A stretch of DNA of 64,000 bases from Isosphaeraceae bacterium (GCA_026004735.1 BPJS01000001.1:1116001-1180000), one strand, 5' to 3'. Counted from the first letter of the stretch, positions 19,733-30,840 are shown. Numbers and translations are program-made. Notes: a model not told the origin generated them from the sequence alone.

Positions 19733-20168
19733 TCAGATCGTGCACTTGAGGACCCTCGGCGAGGGAGCGGGGACGCCGGCGCCCGCGCAGCCAGGCGTCG
19801 TGCACGTGTTAAGGTCCACACAGCTGCCAGAATAGACGGTGCAACCGCCGCAGCTCTTCATCGCGGCCGTCCCGCCTTTCGAGGGGCAGTTGTCGCCGCC
19901 CGCGCCGACTCGTGCAGCCGTCAAACTCGGTCGCTCCCTGGGTGCAATCAATGGCGAAGCACCTCTCGCCACTCGCGCACTTCGGATCGGGATAGATGGT
20001 GCTCGAGCAGGACTTGCAGTTGAGAGGTTGCCCGCTGCCGACGGTCCGGCAGGTCTCTCCCGTGACGGTGTATTGGATTGGGGCCGGCGCCATCAGCCCC
20101 TGCCCCGACGTCTCTCCGAGCAGGCTCAGCACGATCGCCGCGACGAACAGACTGAAGATCGCCTTCAC
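19733..20168 (-). pseudogene. Cys-rich secreted protein gene with an internal frameshift
   Basis: GTG 20168 overlaps the DUF1573 stop (GTGA). The frame encodes a signal peptide (AIFSLFVAAIVLSLLGETSG) and a Cys-rich part (CKSC, CASGERC, IDC, DGC), then turns into Arg-rich nonsense ending at 19809. Skipping one base near 19907 opens the other frame (GGDNCPSKGGTAAMKSCGGC, SGSCVDLNTCTTPGC, LKCTI) to a stop at 19733. The Cys spacing continues smoothly, so the original protein was about 144 aa with some 14 Cys. A single-base insertion (or two-base loss) or a sequencing error explains it. Function unknown; disulfide-rich and exported. Confidence 0.75.
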
Positions 20169-21253
20169 GGTTCGGTCCTCCTCGCGGCCACCGGTTCGGC
20201 GGCCGGTGCCTCGGGGCTTCCTGGGGTGAGCGGTGACGACGTGAGACGGATCACGCCCGGCTCCGAGAGGTCCCGGAACCAGACACGGACGATTTCGGCT
20301 TTCGGTGGGATGGGGCTCGTCCGCCGCAGACGCAGCCGACGACGTGGGCCGACCGGCGCGCCGGGCTCGTCGACCTGGACGCCCTCCGGGGCCTCGACCC
20401 GCTCGACCGGGCCGAGCGCGCCGCCCCCGGGCCGCCAGGCCAGGACGTACGCCTCGCCCTCGACGTCCTGTAGAAGGTCGACCCACGCTGGCGCCACCTG
20501 GATCGCCCCGACGACCTCGGCCGAGACGACTACCGCCACCTTGGCCGGCGGCTCCTCGCGCCGCAGGCGGATCACGCCCGCGACGTGGCCCGCCGGCGCG
20601 TCGTCCCGGAGCGTGACCAGCAGCCGAAGGTCGCCCGACCCGGCGTCACGGGCGACCTCCGCCTCGACGTGGGGATGGTCCGACTCGGCCGTGACAGGCA
20701 CGTCGGCCCCGATCGGCCGATCGTCGGCGTCGCGCACCCGGATCGCGTCCTGCCCGCCCCGGCCCGCGGGCACCCGCCCGAAAGCGACCGAGCGGGCCGA
20801 CAGCCGCAAGGGCGCCAGGCATTCCGCCGAGACCGCGTAGATGCGGCTCGGCGACTCCGGGTCGTTCGAGTTCAAGGTGACGCTGACGGTCTTGTGGAGC
20901 CCCTCCTCCTGGAGGCGGATGCCGACGCGGACGTCCCGCGCCTCGCCGGGTTCGAGCGTGAGCCGCCGCGGGTTCAGGTCGCTGCACCCGCACGAGGGGA
21001 CCAGCTCGACCACCAGCGGCGAGCCCCCGCCGTTGAACCCGGCGAAGTGGCCGTCCAGTACCTCGCCGACCTTCCCCCGCCCCAGGTCCAGGGGCACCCG
21101 GGGCAGAACCAGTCGCGGCGGTGCAGCCCCCACCCCGGCCCGCGACAGCGACCACGCGGTCGCCGCGAACAGGCCCAGGCCGATCAGGAGATAGCCCGCC
21201 GGTCGTCGTGCCACGAGGTCGCTCCCGGGAGGAGAGCAGGGCAGAGCAGACAT
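20165..21253 (-). CDS. DUF1573 domain membrane-anchored protein
   Basis: 362 aa from ATG 21253 (an upstream in-frame start at 21373 adds an unlikely Arg-rich tail). One N-terminal membrane helix (YLLIGLGLFAATAWSL) is followed by a DUF1573 Ig-like domain with the Cys motif VPSCGCSDLNPRRLTLEPGE and VTLNSNDPESP, then a second beta-sandwich half. DUF1573 proteins are ASH-related surface proteins of unknown role. It is the first gene of the four-gene insert, and its stop overlaps the GTG of the next gene. Confidence 0.88.
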   Translation of the reverse strand: MSALPCSPPGSDLVARRPAGYLLIGLGLFAATAWSLSRAGVGAAPPRLVLPRVPLDLGRGKVGEVLDGHFAGFNGGGSPLVVELVPSCGCSDLNPRRLTLEPGEARDVRVGIRLQEEGLHKTVSVTLNSNDPESPSRIYAVSAECLAPLRLSARSVAFGRVPAGRGGQDAIRVRDADDRPIGADVPVTAESDHPHVEAEVARDAGSGDLRLLVTLRDDAPAGHVAGVIRLRREEPPAKVAVVVSAEVVGAIQVAPAWVDLLQDVEGEAYVLAWRPGGGALGPVERVEAPEGVQVDEPGAPVGPRRRLRLRRTSPIPPKAEIVRVWFRDLSEPGVIRLTSSPLTPGSPEAPAAEPVAARRTEP

Positions 21254-21359
21254 CGTCCGACATCTGTACGAGGTGAAGTACCGGGATAGTAGCCCCCCCC
21301 GTCCCCGCGTCAAGGAAAAACCAGAAAAAGCGCGGCACCCGCACCCGGGACGGCGTGCC

Positions 21360-21471
21360 TGTACACTCGCCAATGGGGACGCGCCCGATGCGCAGGATGA
21401 AAAGTGGACATTGATTCAATATGACAATATGTTAACAAGTGTCGAGACACCCAATCGGGATCGCCGCCGCG
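21360..21471. other. AT-richer segment at the upstream edge of the insert
   Basis: Between the DUF1573 gene and the second copy of the direct repeat lies DNA clearly richer in A+T than its surroundings (AATATGACAATATGTTAACA near 21419-21438). It probably carries the promoter of the four-gene insert or marks foreign DNA at the junction. Confidence 0.4.
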
Positions 21472-21799
21472 TCACCCCGCGCTCGCCTCCATCCCCCGCC
21501 ACGCCCGCGCTAGATCAAGCCAACCCACCGTCTCGCAGATCCGGGCCAGCCGCCCGTAGAGCGCCTTCGCCTCCGGCCCGCCCCGGGTCCCCAGCGTCGC
21601 CAGCTCATTGATCGCCCCGGGCACCGCCTCCCGCGCTGACCGAATCGCCTGGTACGCCGCCTGCTCCGCCGCCGCCTCGTCGCCGCGCCCGAGCCTCCGC
21701 AGCACCCGCGCCTGCCGGAAGTGCGCCTGAGGGTCAAACGGCGCGAGCTCCAACGCGCGTCGGAACGCCGCCTCCGCCGCCTCCAGATCGCCCCGCGAC
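21472..21799. repeat. 328-bp direct repeat, copy 2 (inside the intact TPR gene)
   Basis: The 3' end of the complete TPR gene. It is repeated in the same orientation at 17975-18302 (offset 3497 bp). This copy is likely the original because it is continuous with the rest of the gene. Confidence 0.92.
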
Positions 21800-22728
21800 T
21801 CTGCGATTACCCCACGCGCCTGCACCACAAACGGATCGACGTCCAGCCCCGCCGGTAGCGCGGCGATCGCCCGCTCCAGCCCCTCAAAGTCGCTCCGCTC
21901 ATCGAGCATCCGGACCCGCGTCACCCACCCCTCCCGATCCTCCGGGTGACGCCGCAGCCACTCCTCCAAGACCGCGTCGGCCTCGTCATACCGCCGCAGC
22001 GTATTCAGCGCTCGCGCCAGTGCTCGACGCGAGGCCCCATCCTCCGGATCGGCCGCCACATACCGGCTCAGAATCTCCACCGCCTCCCGCGGCTCGATCC
22101 GGTCCGTCTCGGCCCGCATCCGCGTCCCCAGAATCGCCGCCCGCTCCTCCGGCGCCGACTGGATCTGCACCTGCTCCATCACCGCATGCGCTTCCGAAAC
22201 CCGCTCCTGAACGATGTACAGCGCAATCAGCCCCTTGGCCGCCCCATTCAAGTATTCCGGCACGAGCGGGCGGTGAGGATCATCTTCGACACAGGCCCGC
22301 CACGCCGCCTCAGCCCGCCTCGCCTGGTTCAACCCCAACCACGCCTGACCCTCCAGAAACCACGCCTCCCGCTTGTCCGGCCACCACTCCGGCATCGCCG
22401 CCAACGCCTCAGCGCATCCCCGAAGATCCCCCCGCCGCGCCCGTAGCCGCGCCAGCAACCTCCAGGCATCCCCGTACCGCGGCGACCGCGCTACCACCTT
22501 CAGCAATCCCCGCTCGGCCTCTTCGGCCTCCCCCCGATTCGCCAGCGCCTCCAACCGCGCGAGCTCCGGCACCGCCTCCCCATCGGCCGCCAACCGCCAG
22601 ATCCCCAAGCCGAGCAGCACAAGCGCTGCCCCATACATCGCCGCCCGTACCCATCGACCCCAATCCGCACCCCGACCCACCCCCCAACCCCCCCGGCGTT
22701 CCCGCGTCTCGATCACCACCTGACTCAT
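21472..22728 (-). CDS. Single-TM TPR protein
   Basis: 418 aa, GGAGCG just before the ATG. The cytoplasmic N-terminus ends at a membrane helix (about 31-47, MYGAALVLLGLGIWRLA). The rest is helical TPR-like repeats ([42 protein letters not shown], and others). It lies 51 bp after the gene at 22780-24090 and probably shares its operon. It likely acts as a protein-interaction scaffold outside the membrane; partner unknown. Its last 108 codons are duplicated 3.5 kb downstream. Confidence 0.85.
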   Translation of the reverse strand: MSQVVIETRERRGGWGVGRGADWGRWVRAAMYGAALVLLGLGIWRLAADGEAVPELARLEALANRGEAEEAERGLLKVVARSPRYGDAWRLLARLRARRGDLRGCAEALAAMPEWWPDKREAWFLEGQAWLGLNQARRAEAAWRACVEDDPHRPLVPEYLNGAAKGLIALYIVQERVSEAHAVMEQVQIQSAPEERAAILGTRMRAETDRIEPREAVEILSRYVAADPEDGASRRALARALNTLRRYDEADAVLEEWLRRHPEDREGWVTRVRMLDERSDFEGLERAIAALPAGLDVDPFVVQARGVIAESRGDLEAAEAAFRRALELAPFDPQAHFRQARVLRRLGRGDEAAAEQAAYQAIRSAREAVPGAINELATLGTRGGPEAKALYGRLARICETVGWLDLARAWRGMEASAG

Positions 22729-22779
22729 CGCTCCACACCCATCATCCCCGGCCTGTTCGTTGGGTTCGATCCGGGCACC

Positions 22780-24090
22780 CTAGCCCGCCGGATCGCCTCG
22801 GCCAGCCACCCCGGCTGAGCGCCCGCCCACTCCCCGCCCAACCTGCCGCCAAAGCTCCGCCTCATCGGCTCGCCCCATCGCCTCTCGCGCCCGCGCCAGC
22901 CGTTCGCAAAGCTCTTCATGAGGCCGCACACCCAACCCGTTCGCCGCGTTGGCCTCGTCGTACAGCTCAAGCAAACCCTGCCGCGCCGCTCGATAGCCGG
23001 CCAACCGTTCGGCCCAGACGTCCGCCTCCGCCGTCCGACCCGCGAACCGCAACGCCCGCTCCAGCCTCGCCCACGATTCAAAGTCCGTCGGATCGCGGGC
23101 CACCACCGCCTCAAACTCCCGCGCCGCCCGGGCCCAGTCCCCCGCCTCCTGCGCCGCCAACGCCCGGGCTCGAGCCAGCTCCGGCGCCTCCCTCAGCTCC
23201 GACGGCAGCAACTCCAGCTCCCTGCCGATCTCCCCGGCCCGTGCCGCCAGGTCCAGCCCCAGAAACCGCGCCGCCCAGACCTCCCGATCTGTCCTCCGTC
23301 TCTCGGTCAACCCGCTCAAAATCGCCAGTCCTCGATCCGGGTCGCTCGTGCGGATCAACGCCAACGCGAGCCCAATCGCCGACCGCACCGCTTCCGGCTC
23401 GGCCGCCACCGCCGCCTCAAACTGCCCCACCAGCGATTCCCCACTGACCGGCACCGCATCCTGCCGCACCAGCTCTAGCAAAAGCTGCGCGCGATCGCGC
23501 GGGTCCGGCTCAAACTTAAACAGCCGCAACACCAGCTCCCGGGCATCCTTGCGCCGACCCTCCAGGTAATACAGATCCAGCAGCGACCACCCCGCCTCCG
23601 GCACCCTTGGGTCCAGCCGCAAAGCCTGCTCCCACGCCGCTTCCGCCGCATCCCAGCGCCGCAACTGATACAACGCCTTGCCTCGGTACAACCAGACCTC
23701 CGCCCGAGGAACCCATCGCCCGTCCGGGTCCAACGCTCCCGCCCGCTCGGCATGCCCCAGCGCCCGCCGAGCCATCGCTTCATCGATCACTTCGCTGGGC
23801 ACATCCGTCCGATCCACCAAAACTTGTGCCAGCAAATAATGCGCTCGGGCATCACGCGGATTCTTGTTCAAATGATCAACTAACAACGCTTCGGCATCCG
23901 CGAACCGTCCAGCCCGCGCCTGCTCGATCACCTCCGCCTCATTCAGCGGTTCACCCGGCCGCGACCCCAACGCCGCTAGGACGACCAGCCCCACCAAACC
24001 CACAAACGCCGCCGCCACCAGCCCCCACGGCGGAGCCGACTCCCGGCGGCCTCTCCGTTCAGACACCCCGCCAACGTCCGTCTCGTTCAC
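22780..24090 (-). CDS. Single-TM TPR protein
   Basis: 436 aa from a GTG start. A membrane helix (about 24-42, LVAAAFVGLVGLVVLAALG) precedes TPR-type repeats (AEALLVDHLNKNPRDARAHY, EAAWEQALRLDPRVPEAGWS, AREFEAVVARDPTDFESWAR). It resembles its downstream neighbour in architecture and probably arose by duplication. It follows the DUF3179 gene by 115 bp, which fits a DUF3179-TPR-TPR operon. Molecular role unknown. Confidence 0.84.
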   Translation of the reverse strand: MNETDVGGVSERRGRRESAPPWGLVAAAFVGLVGLVVLAALGSRPGEPLNEAEVIEQARAGRFADAEALLVDHLNKNPRDARAHYLLAQVLVDRTDVPSEVIDEAMARRALGHAERAGALDPDGRWVPRAEVWLYRGKALYQLRRWDAAEAAWEQALRLDPRVPEAGWSLLDLYYLEGRRKDARELVLRLFKFEPDPRDRAQLLLELVRQDAVPVSGESLVGQFEAAVAAEPEAVRSAIGLALALIRTSDPDRGLAILSGLTERRRTDREVWAARFLGLDLAARAGEIGRELELLPSELREAPELARARALAAQEAGDWARAAREFEAVVARDPTDFESWARLERALRFAGRTAEADVWAERLAGYRAARQGLLELYDEANAANGLGVRPHEELCERLARAREAMGRADEAELWRQVGRGVGGRSAGVAGRGDPAG

Positions 24091-24205
24091 CGTCCCGTTT
24101 CCGCCCTGGCTCTCCGCGATGCGTCAGGTCCCTCCCTTCCATCCTCTATCTCCGACCCCCAAACCGACAAGAGGCGCGGCGCCGCCGGCACGTCCCGACG
24201 TTGGT

Positions 24206-25306
24206 TCACCGCGTCGGTACAAACCCAAACAGCGACCAGACCTCCTGAAACGCCTGGATCGCCGGGACCGGCCTCAGGACCCGCCCCAACAGAGGCCCCT
24301 CCACCGCCTCCCCTTCTCTCGGATCCCAAAGAGTTCCCGTTCGGTCATCCACCAGCAGTCCATCCGAACCCCGGAACGTCAACTCCTCGCCGTCAACCTG
24401 CCGCGAACGCACCTGCACCACTTGAATCGCCGGGTCATAGGCCAACACAACCGGCTCATCCCCGACATAGCCGTTGACGACCTTCGCCTGTTTGATCTCG
24501 CGAAGCGGCCAGACTCGAACCGATCCCGAACCGGCGCAGACTCCGACCGCCAGACCCTGGGGCGTCAGATGTTCCGGACCACACCGAAACTGCGTAGCCG
24601 TTCGCGGTCGAACCATCACCCGCGTCTCCGGATGGAGCCGGCGCCAGTCGGACCAGCCCATCACCTGCGAAGCCAACGGCTTGAGCTGAGTACCTCTCCG
24701 CGGACCGCTGACCGCGCGGCCAACCAGTTGGCTCCAGATCGACCCGCTCTCCTCGTCCCGGAACAGCATATTCTGTCGCCACAGCCCGGCACACCGGAAC
24801 GTCAACTCCTGCCCATCCACCAGCCGCGAGTGGACGATCCCCGACCCGCTCTTTAAGCACCAGGTGACGAGCACCGGCTCGCCCTGGATCCTGTCGTTGA
24901 GCACTTCATCCTGCGGCCCACTCATGCGATTCAAGGGATAGGCCCGGGCTTCTCCGTGCAGAACCACTCCCAAAACTAATTCATCATCGTCCACCAGCTC
25001 CTCAGCCTCCTGGGCTGCGACCGTCGGTGGTTCGCACAGCAGCGGGGTGGCCTGCAGCCACAATTGCTCCGGCGCAAAATCCGGGTCAACCTGATCGTCG
25101 ACCGGGCACGTCGCGACCGGCGGCGGGGTGTAGGTAACCTCCCGCGATTGCCCACCAAACCAACGGCGTATCCGCGGCCCTCCGGGGCGGGTCGTTTCCT
25201 CCAGCACCAGACCCACGAGACCCACGACCACCACTGCCAGGACGATCCGACGTCCAACGACGTTTCTCAGTGCCGACAGCCACCGGCCACCCTGCTGCGC
25301 TGTCAT
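24206..25306 (-). CDS. Membrane-anchored DUF3179 protein
   Basis: 366 aa from ATG 25306. One N-terminal helix (RRIVLAVVVVGLVGLVLEE) is followed by DUF3179, about residues 110-330: ARAYPLNRMSGPQDEVLND, PVLVTWCLKSGSG, RLVDGQELTFRCAGLWRQN, DEESGSIWSQLVGRAVSG, then a second half repeating DGEELTFRGSDGLLVDDRTGTLWDP. The two GxELTFR/TxSxW halves show an internal duplication typical of the family. Function unknown. It is first in a likely operon with two TPR proteins. Confidence 0.88.
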   Translation of the reverse strand: MTAQQGGRWLSALRNVVGRRIVLAVVVVGLVGLVLEETTRPGGPRIRRWFGGQSREVTYTPPPVATCPVDDQVDPDFAPEQLWLQATPLLCEPPTVAAQEAEELVDDDELVLGVVLHGEARAYPLNRMSGPQDEVLNDRIQGEPVLVTWCLKSGSGIVHSRLVDGQELTFRCAGLWRQNMLFRDEESGSIWSQLVGRAVSGPRRGTQLKPLASQVMGWSDWRRLHPETRVMVRPRTATQFRCGPEHLTPQGLAVGVCAGSGSVRVWPLREIKQAKVVNGYVGDEPVVLAYDPAIQVVQVRSRQVDGEELTFRGSDGLLVDDRTGTLWDPREGEAVEGPLLGRVLRPVPAIQAFQEVWSLFGFVPTR

Positions 25307-25683
25307 GACGCGCCACCCCCGGGATTGAATCCGAAACCCAACAAAGTTCGGGGAATAACGGCCATCACCTCGCGTGCCGGTTGTGGCGCGCAACGTCCCA
25401 CGCGGGTTGGGCCGCTCACCCGTTCGTGATCAAGACGCTGTCCCTGCTCTCCCGACGATCAACGGCAAGGCGCCGTCGAAGCTTTTATCTAATACAGCGT
25501 CAACCAGCCCTAATCGGTACCGCTCAGAGTGGACGATTCTCCGCAAACTCAGACCTTTGGGCACGAAGAGACCACGGAGTCACCACGTTTGGCCTGCGCC
25601 GAAATAGGGAAACCAGCCAGCGCGGCCTTTGGAGCGCTACCAGACGACCGCGGACCACGAGCTGCGATCCGCGGCCGGCCCAA
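25307..25683. other. Intergenic region upstream of the DUF3179 operon
   Basis: 377 bp between the EF-G stop and the DUF3179 start. No gene or convincing terminator was seen. It presumably contains the operon promoter. Confidence 0.45.
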
Positions 25684-27777
25684 TCACGCTTTGGCCAGGG
25701 CTTTCGATTCGTCCTGAACCTTCTTGACCACCTCGTCCTGCAACCGCGTCGGCATCCTTTGGTACTTCAGGAACTCCATGCTGAAACTGGCCTTACCCTG
25801 GGTCATGCTCCGCAGGTCGTTCGAGTAACCGAACATCTCCGACAGCGGAACCTCGGCCAGAATCACGGCGAAGCCCTCACGCGACTCCGAGCCCAAGATG
25901 ACGCCGCGACGGCTGGAGATGTTCCCCGTCACGGGACCCTGAAACTCGGTCGGTGTCTCCACCTCGACCTTCATGATCGGCTCCAGCAACACCGGGTCGG
26001 CCTTGCGGAAGGTCTCGCGGAAGCAATCGCGCGCACAAATCTGGAACGCCATGTCGCTCGAGTCGACATCGTGGTACGAGCCGTCCTCCAGAATCATCTT
26101 GACGCCCAGCACCTCGAAGCCCGCGAGCGGCCCTTTCTGAAGGCTGTCCCGAAATCCCTTCTCGACCGAAGGAATGTACTCGCTCGGAATCCGCCCGCCG
26201 GTCACCCGGTTCTCGAAGACAAAATGTTCCGGAGCGTCCTCGGGAAGCGGCTCCAGAGTTCCAATCACATGCGCATACTGACCCGAGCCGCCCGTCTGCT
26301 TCTTGTGCTTGTAGTTAAACGGTGTGACCTTGGTCGGCGCCTCCCGATAACTGACCTTCGGCATCCCCACCTGGCATTCCACCTTATACTCACGCCGAAT
26401 CCGCTCGACGTAGATCTCCAGGTGCAGCTCGCCCATGCCCGAGATGATCGTCTCGCCCGTCTCCTTGTCCTGATGGACGCGGAACGTCGGGTCCTCGCGC
26501 ATGAACCGGTTGAGCGCCTTGGCCAGCTTGTCCTGGTCGGCGCGTTTGACCGGGCTGATCGCCAGGTCAATCACCGGCTCCGGCGCGTAGATCGACTCCA
26601 GCGACAGATTGACCGACTCGTCGCAATACGTATCGCCCGTCGCCGGCTCAATCCCCATCACCGCCACAATGTCGCCCGCGGAGGCCTGGTCGATATCTTC
26701 CTTCTCGTCGGCGTGCACCCGCAAAATGCGGCTGATCCGGCCCTTCTTCCGCTGACGGCTATTCAAATAAAACTGACCCTTACGCAGCGTGCCCTGATAG
26801 ATCCGCATGTAGGTCACCTGGCCGAACGTCTCCTCGACCAGCTTGAACGCCATGGCGACCAGCGGGGCATCCGGGTCCGGCGCCAGCGGAATCTCGGCCA
26901 TGCCGTTATTGTTGTCTTTGGCTAGCACCTCACGATCGAGCGGGCTGGGCAAGTACGCCGCCACGGCGTCGAGCAGCGTCTGGACCCCTTTGTTCTTATA
27001 GGCGGAGCCAACCAGCACCGGGCACAGCGAGTTGGCGATCGTGCCCTCGCGGATCGTCTTGTGGATCAGCTCGACGGGTATCTCCTTCTCCTCGAGCAGG
27101 AGCTCCATGATCTCGTCCGAGAACATCGAGAGCGCCTCGAGCATCCCTTGCCGCGCCCGGTCGGCTTCTTCCTTCATCGCCGCGGGGATCGGCTCGCGGC
27201 GGACCGTCTCCCCCTTCGGACCATCGAAGTAGACGGCTTCGCGGTTGATCAGGTCGATCACCCCTTCAAAATTCATCTCGGCACCGATCGGCAGTTGAAG
27301 GGGAATGGCCGTCAGGCCGAGCTTGCTCTCAAGCTGCTCGATCACCTTGCTGGGATTGGCGCCGGTTCGGTCCATCTTGTTGATGAACGCGATCCGCGGC
27401 ACGTTGTACCGCTTCATCTGACGATCAACGGTGATCGACTGGCTCTGGACGCCGGCCACCGCGCAAAGAACCAGGATGGCCCCGTCGAGCACCCGGAGCG
27501 ACCGCTCCACCTCGACCGTGAAATCGACGTGCCCCGGCGTGTCGATGATGTTGATCACCTTGTCGCCCCAGGTCACGGTCGTGGCGGCCGAGGTGATCGT
27601 GATCCCTCGCTCCCGCTCCAGCTCCATGTGATCCATCGTCGCGCCGGCTTCGCTTTTGATCTCTTCGATCTTGTGGATCTTGCCGGAGTAGAACAGGATC
27701 CGCTCGGTCAGCGTCGTCTTACCCGAGTCGATGTGTGCCGAGATGCCGATGTTACGGACGTTGCGTAGGTCGAGCAT
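25684..27777 (-). CDS. fusA: Elongation factor G (S/P/D type)
   Basis: 697 aa. G motifs: G1 [12 protein letters not shown]2 [11 protein letters not shown]3 DTPGHVDF, G4 NKMDRTGAN. Domains II-V follow in order, with domain IV ([25 protein letters not shown], split here only in description) complete. It translocates tRNA and mRNA on the ribosome with [11 protein letters not shown] (Ser instead of Ala) is characteristic of the EF-G group shared by spirochaetes, planctomycetes, deltaproteobacteria and mitochondria. The gene is alone, not in a str operon with rpsL/rpsG/tuf, which fits a paralogue or a displaced gene. Confidence 0.96.
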   Translation of the reverse strand: MLDLRNVRNIGISAHIDSGKTTLTERILFYSGKIHKIEEIKSEAGATMDHMELERERGITITSAATTVTWGDKVINIIDTPGHVDFTVEVERSLRVLDGAILVLCAVAGVQSQSITVDRQMKRYNVPRIAFINKMDRTGANPSKVIEQLESKLGLTAIPLQLPIGAEMNFEGVIDLINREAVYFDGPKGETVRREPIPAAMKEEADRARQGMLEALSMFSDEIMELLLEEKEIPVELIHKTIREGTIANSLCPVLVGSAYKNKGVQTLLDAVAAYLPSPLDREVLAKDNNNGMAEIPLAPDPDAPLVAMAFKLVEETFGQVTYMRIYQGTLRKGQFYLNSRQRKKGRISRILRVHADEKEDIDQASAGDIVAVMGIEPATGDTYCDESVNLSLESIYAPEPVIDLAISPVKRADQDKLAKALNRFMREDPTFRVHQDKETGETIISGMGELHLEIYVERIRREYKVECQVGMPKVSYREAPTKVTPFNYKHKKQTGGSGQYAHVIGTLEPLPEDAPEHFVFENRVTGGRIPSEYIPSVEKGFRDSLQKGPLAGFEVLGVKMILEDGSYHDVDSSDMAFQICARDCFRETFRKADPVLLEPIMKVEVETPTEFQGPVTGNISSRRGVILGSESREGFAVILAEVPLSEMFGYSNDLRSMTQGKASFSMEFLKYQRMPTRLQDEVVKKVQDESKALAKA

Positions 27778-28298
27778 GGAACTGGCAATCCCCTGGAGTC
27801 TCGCGGGGGTTCCAACCCCGCTGTCATCAACTGGCTCGGCCGAAACCGTGCCCGCTTGCGGCCCAGATCCGGTCTGGATCGACCGGGCAAGTCCGCCCGC
27901 CGGACCGGCTAACTCCGCCCTGTAAGGCTTGGGGCAGTGGGTCGCCTCGGAGGCCAGGTCAAGCCTTCCAGGCTAGTCACCACCGCATCTTAACGGCCCT
28001 GGATGTTCATTCGATGAAGAAGGGGCGGAGGGTTGGTGGTCGATGAAACGTAATATCTTAAGAGTACGGGACATTCCGTCAAGCCTTGGCTCGGCCGCCG
28101 TTGGTGGATTACGGGTGGGAGGGTATCCACGGGGGTGAGTCGTCCCAGGATTGAATTGTCCGAAGGTCGAGCTGGCCGGTCCGAAGGTCGAGCTGGCCGG
28201 TTCGGGCCAGGCGTGGCGAACGGCCGAAGCGCTTTGGCTGCGGCCGAAGGGCCGTTGGGCGTTCGGGGAGGCGAGTCCCGGGCGGATTTGGGCCAAGG
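27778..28298. other. Upstream region of fusA with a 21-bp tandem duplication
   Basis: 521 bp without a recognised gene. The right half is G-rich and holds a perfect 21-bp tandem repeat (unit GTCCGAAGGTCGAGCTGGCCG, copies 28158-28178 and 28179-28199). The AT-richer stretch near 28050-28080 is a plausible fusA promoter area, unproven. Confidence 0.5.
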
Positions 28299-29375
28299 TC
28301 AGCCTTCGTCGGCCAGGACCGGCGGCGGTCCCATGCCGCCGGGGCGGGGCTTCATTCGTCGCCGAGCTTCTTCGAGCCGCTCGCCAACGGCCAGGGCCTC
28401 AGCCGTCTCCCCCCGCCGCGTGTGGACATTTCGCAACGCGAACAACACCTCAACGTCGTCAGGGGCCAACGCCTCAGCCTGCTTGAGGGCTGTCAAGGCG
28501 TCGTCGAGCCGTCCCTCGGACAGTGCGAGCCGGCCCCGCTCTAGCCAGGCCAGCCCCAGACCCGGATCCAGAGCCAGAGCGCGTCTCCACTCGGCATCGG
28601 CCGCCTCCGCCTCGCCAAGCTGCCGCCGCGCCTGACCCAGCAGGGTTCGTAGCAGCGGCGACTCCTGCTCACGCAGCGCCTGTTCCAGAAACCGCACAGC
28701 CTCGTCGCCGCGGCCGTTGGCCAGCAGACTTCGACCCAGATACGTGTAAAACGGGAGTCGACCCTCGGCAGGCATCCGTTTCAGCTCGGGGTCATGCTGG
28801 AGGACCTTGAGCAGCTCTTCGGCGGCGGCGGTCAGATCACCCTGTTCGGCATAGATGGTCCCGAGCAGGCGATGCCCCTCGCTGGCTCCCTCCGCCTGGT
28901 CCGTCAGGCGTTTGGCTACCTGGGCCGCGGCGGCATACTCGCGGCGGCTGAAATGCAAACCGCCCAGGAGCCGAAGCGCCTCGACGTCCTCGGGCGACTC
29001 GTCCAGGATCTGCCGATAGGCGGCGATCGCCTCCTCGCGGCGGTTGGCCCGCACCAGCGCGTAGGCCCGAGCCCGCCGCTCCGAAAGGCTCAGCCTGCCG
29101 AGCCGTCGGTAGTAAATCTCGGCGTCGTCGGGACGATCCAGCCGGCTCAAGCCAACCGCCGCGATCGCCGCCGCTTCGCGGCTCCAAGGCTGTCGATCGA
29201 GATGATCCAGCGCCAGCCGAACCGCCTGGGCGAGGGCCAGCGGCGACCGCGCTCGATCCAGCGCTGCCGTCGCCCGCTCCAGTGCGTCGGACCGGGTCCA
29301 GGCCCAGCCCGCAAACCCCGCGGCCAAGCCCAAGACCAATCCTGCCTGCGTCCATCGCCACGCCGCCACGATCAC
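28299..29375 (-). CDS. Single-TM TPR protein
   Basis: 358 aa from a GTG start. The N-terminal helix is AGLVLGLAAGFAGWAW. The remainder is TPR-like units (IAAYRQILDESPEDVEALRLL, AEWRRALALDPGLGLAWLE, ALTALKQAEALAPDDVEVLF) and a Pro/Gly-rich tail. Family membership is clear, cargo unknown. It follows the DUF1559 gene by 251 bp, but a terminator lies between them, so it is probably transcribed separately. Confidence 0.84.
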   Translation of the reverse strand: MIVAAWRWTQAGLVLGLAAGFAGWAWTRSDALERATAALDRARSPLALAQAVRLALDHLDRQPWSREAAAIAAVGLSRLDRPDDAEIYYRRLGRLSLSERRARAYALVRANRREEAIAAYRQILDESPEDVEALRLLGGLHFSRREYAAAAQVAKRLTDQAEGASEGHRLLGTIYAEQGDLTAAAEELLKVLQHDPELKRMPAEGRLPFYTYLGRSLLANGRGDEAVRFLEQALREQESPLLRTLLGQARRQLGEAEAADAEWRRALALDPGLGLAWLERGRLALSEGRLDDALTALKQAEALAPDDVEVLFALRNVHTRRGETAEALAVGERLEEARRRMKPRPGGMGPPPVLADEG

Positions 29376-29533
29376 ATCAATCTCTCTAAGGCACTTTGAG
29401 ATAATGCGTTACGCGTATCCACGCAGGGGATGTAATCCGGGGCCGGCCGAGGTGTCCACAGCCCAACCATGCGGTTCGGGTGGACCGACGGGAGAGACGG
29501 TCCGAGCTGGTCGGTTCTTGGTCCCACCTGCAA

Positions 29534-29573
29534 GAAAAACCCGGCGCTCCCCCTGGGGGGGAGAGCCGGGTCT
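29534..29573 (-). terminator. Rho-independent terminator after the DUF1559 gene
   Basis: On the minus strand, ACCCGGC with CTCCCC pairs with GGGGAG and GCCGGGT around a short loop, followed by TTTTT. It lies about 55 bp downstream of the DUF1559 stop. Confidence 0.8.
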
Positions 29574-29626
29574 GCTCAACGGCACGGAAATCTGAGATGG
29601 CGACCCCGACGCGAGTGACCCGAGGA

Positions 29627-30736
<1,110 letters not shown>

Positions 30737-30840
30737 AGGCACCTCCGGACAATCCCTCAAAAAGAAATGAAAAGGGCGGAACCGAACACCCCGAAATCCG
30801 AGGATAGCGGGGCTCCCTCGACAACCTACGTCAGGTTGTC

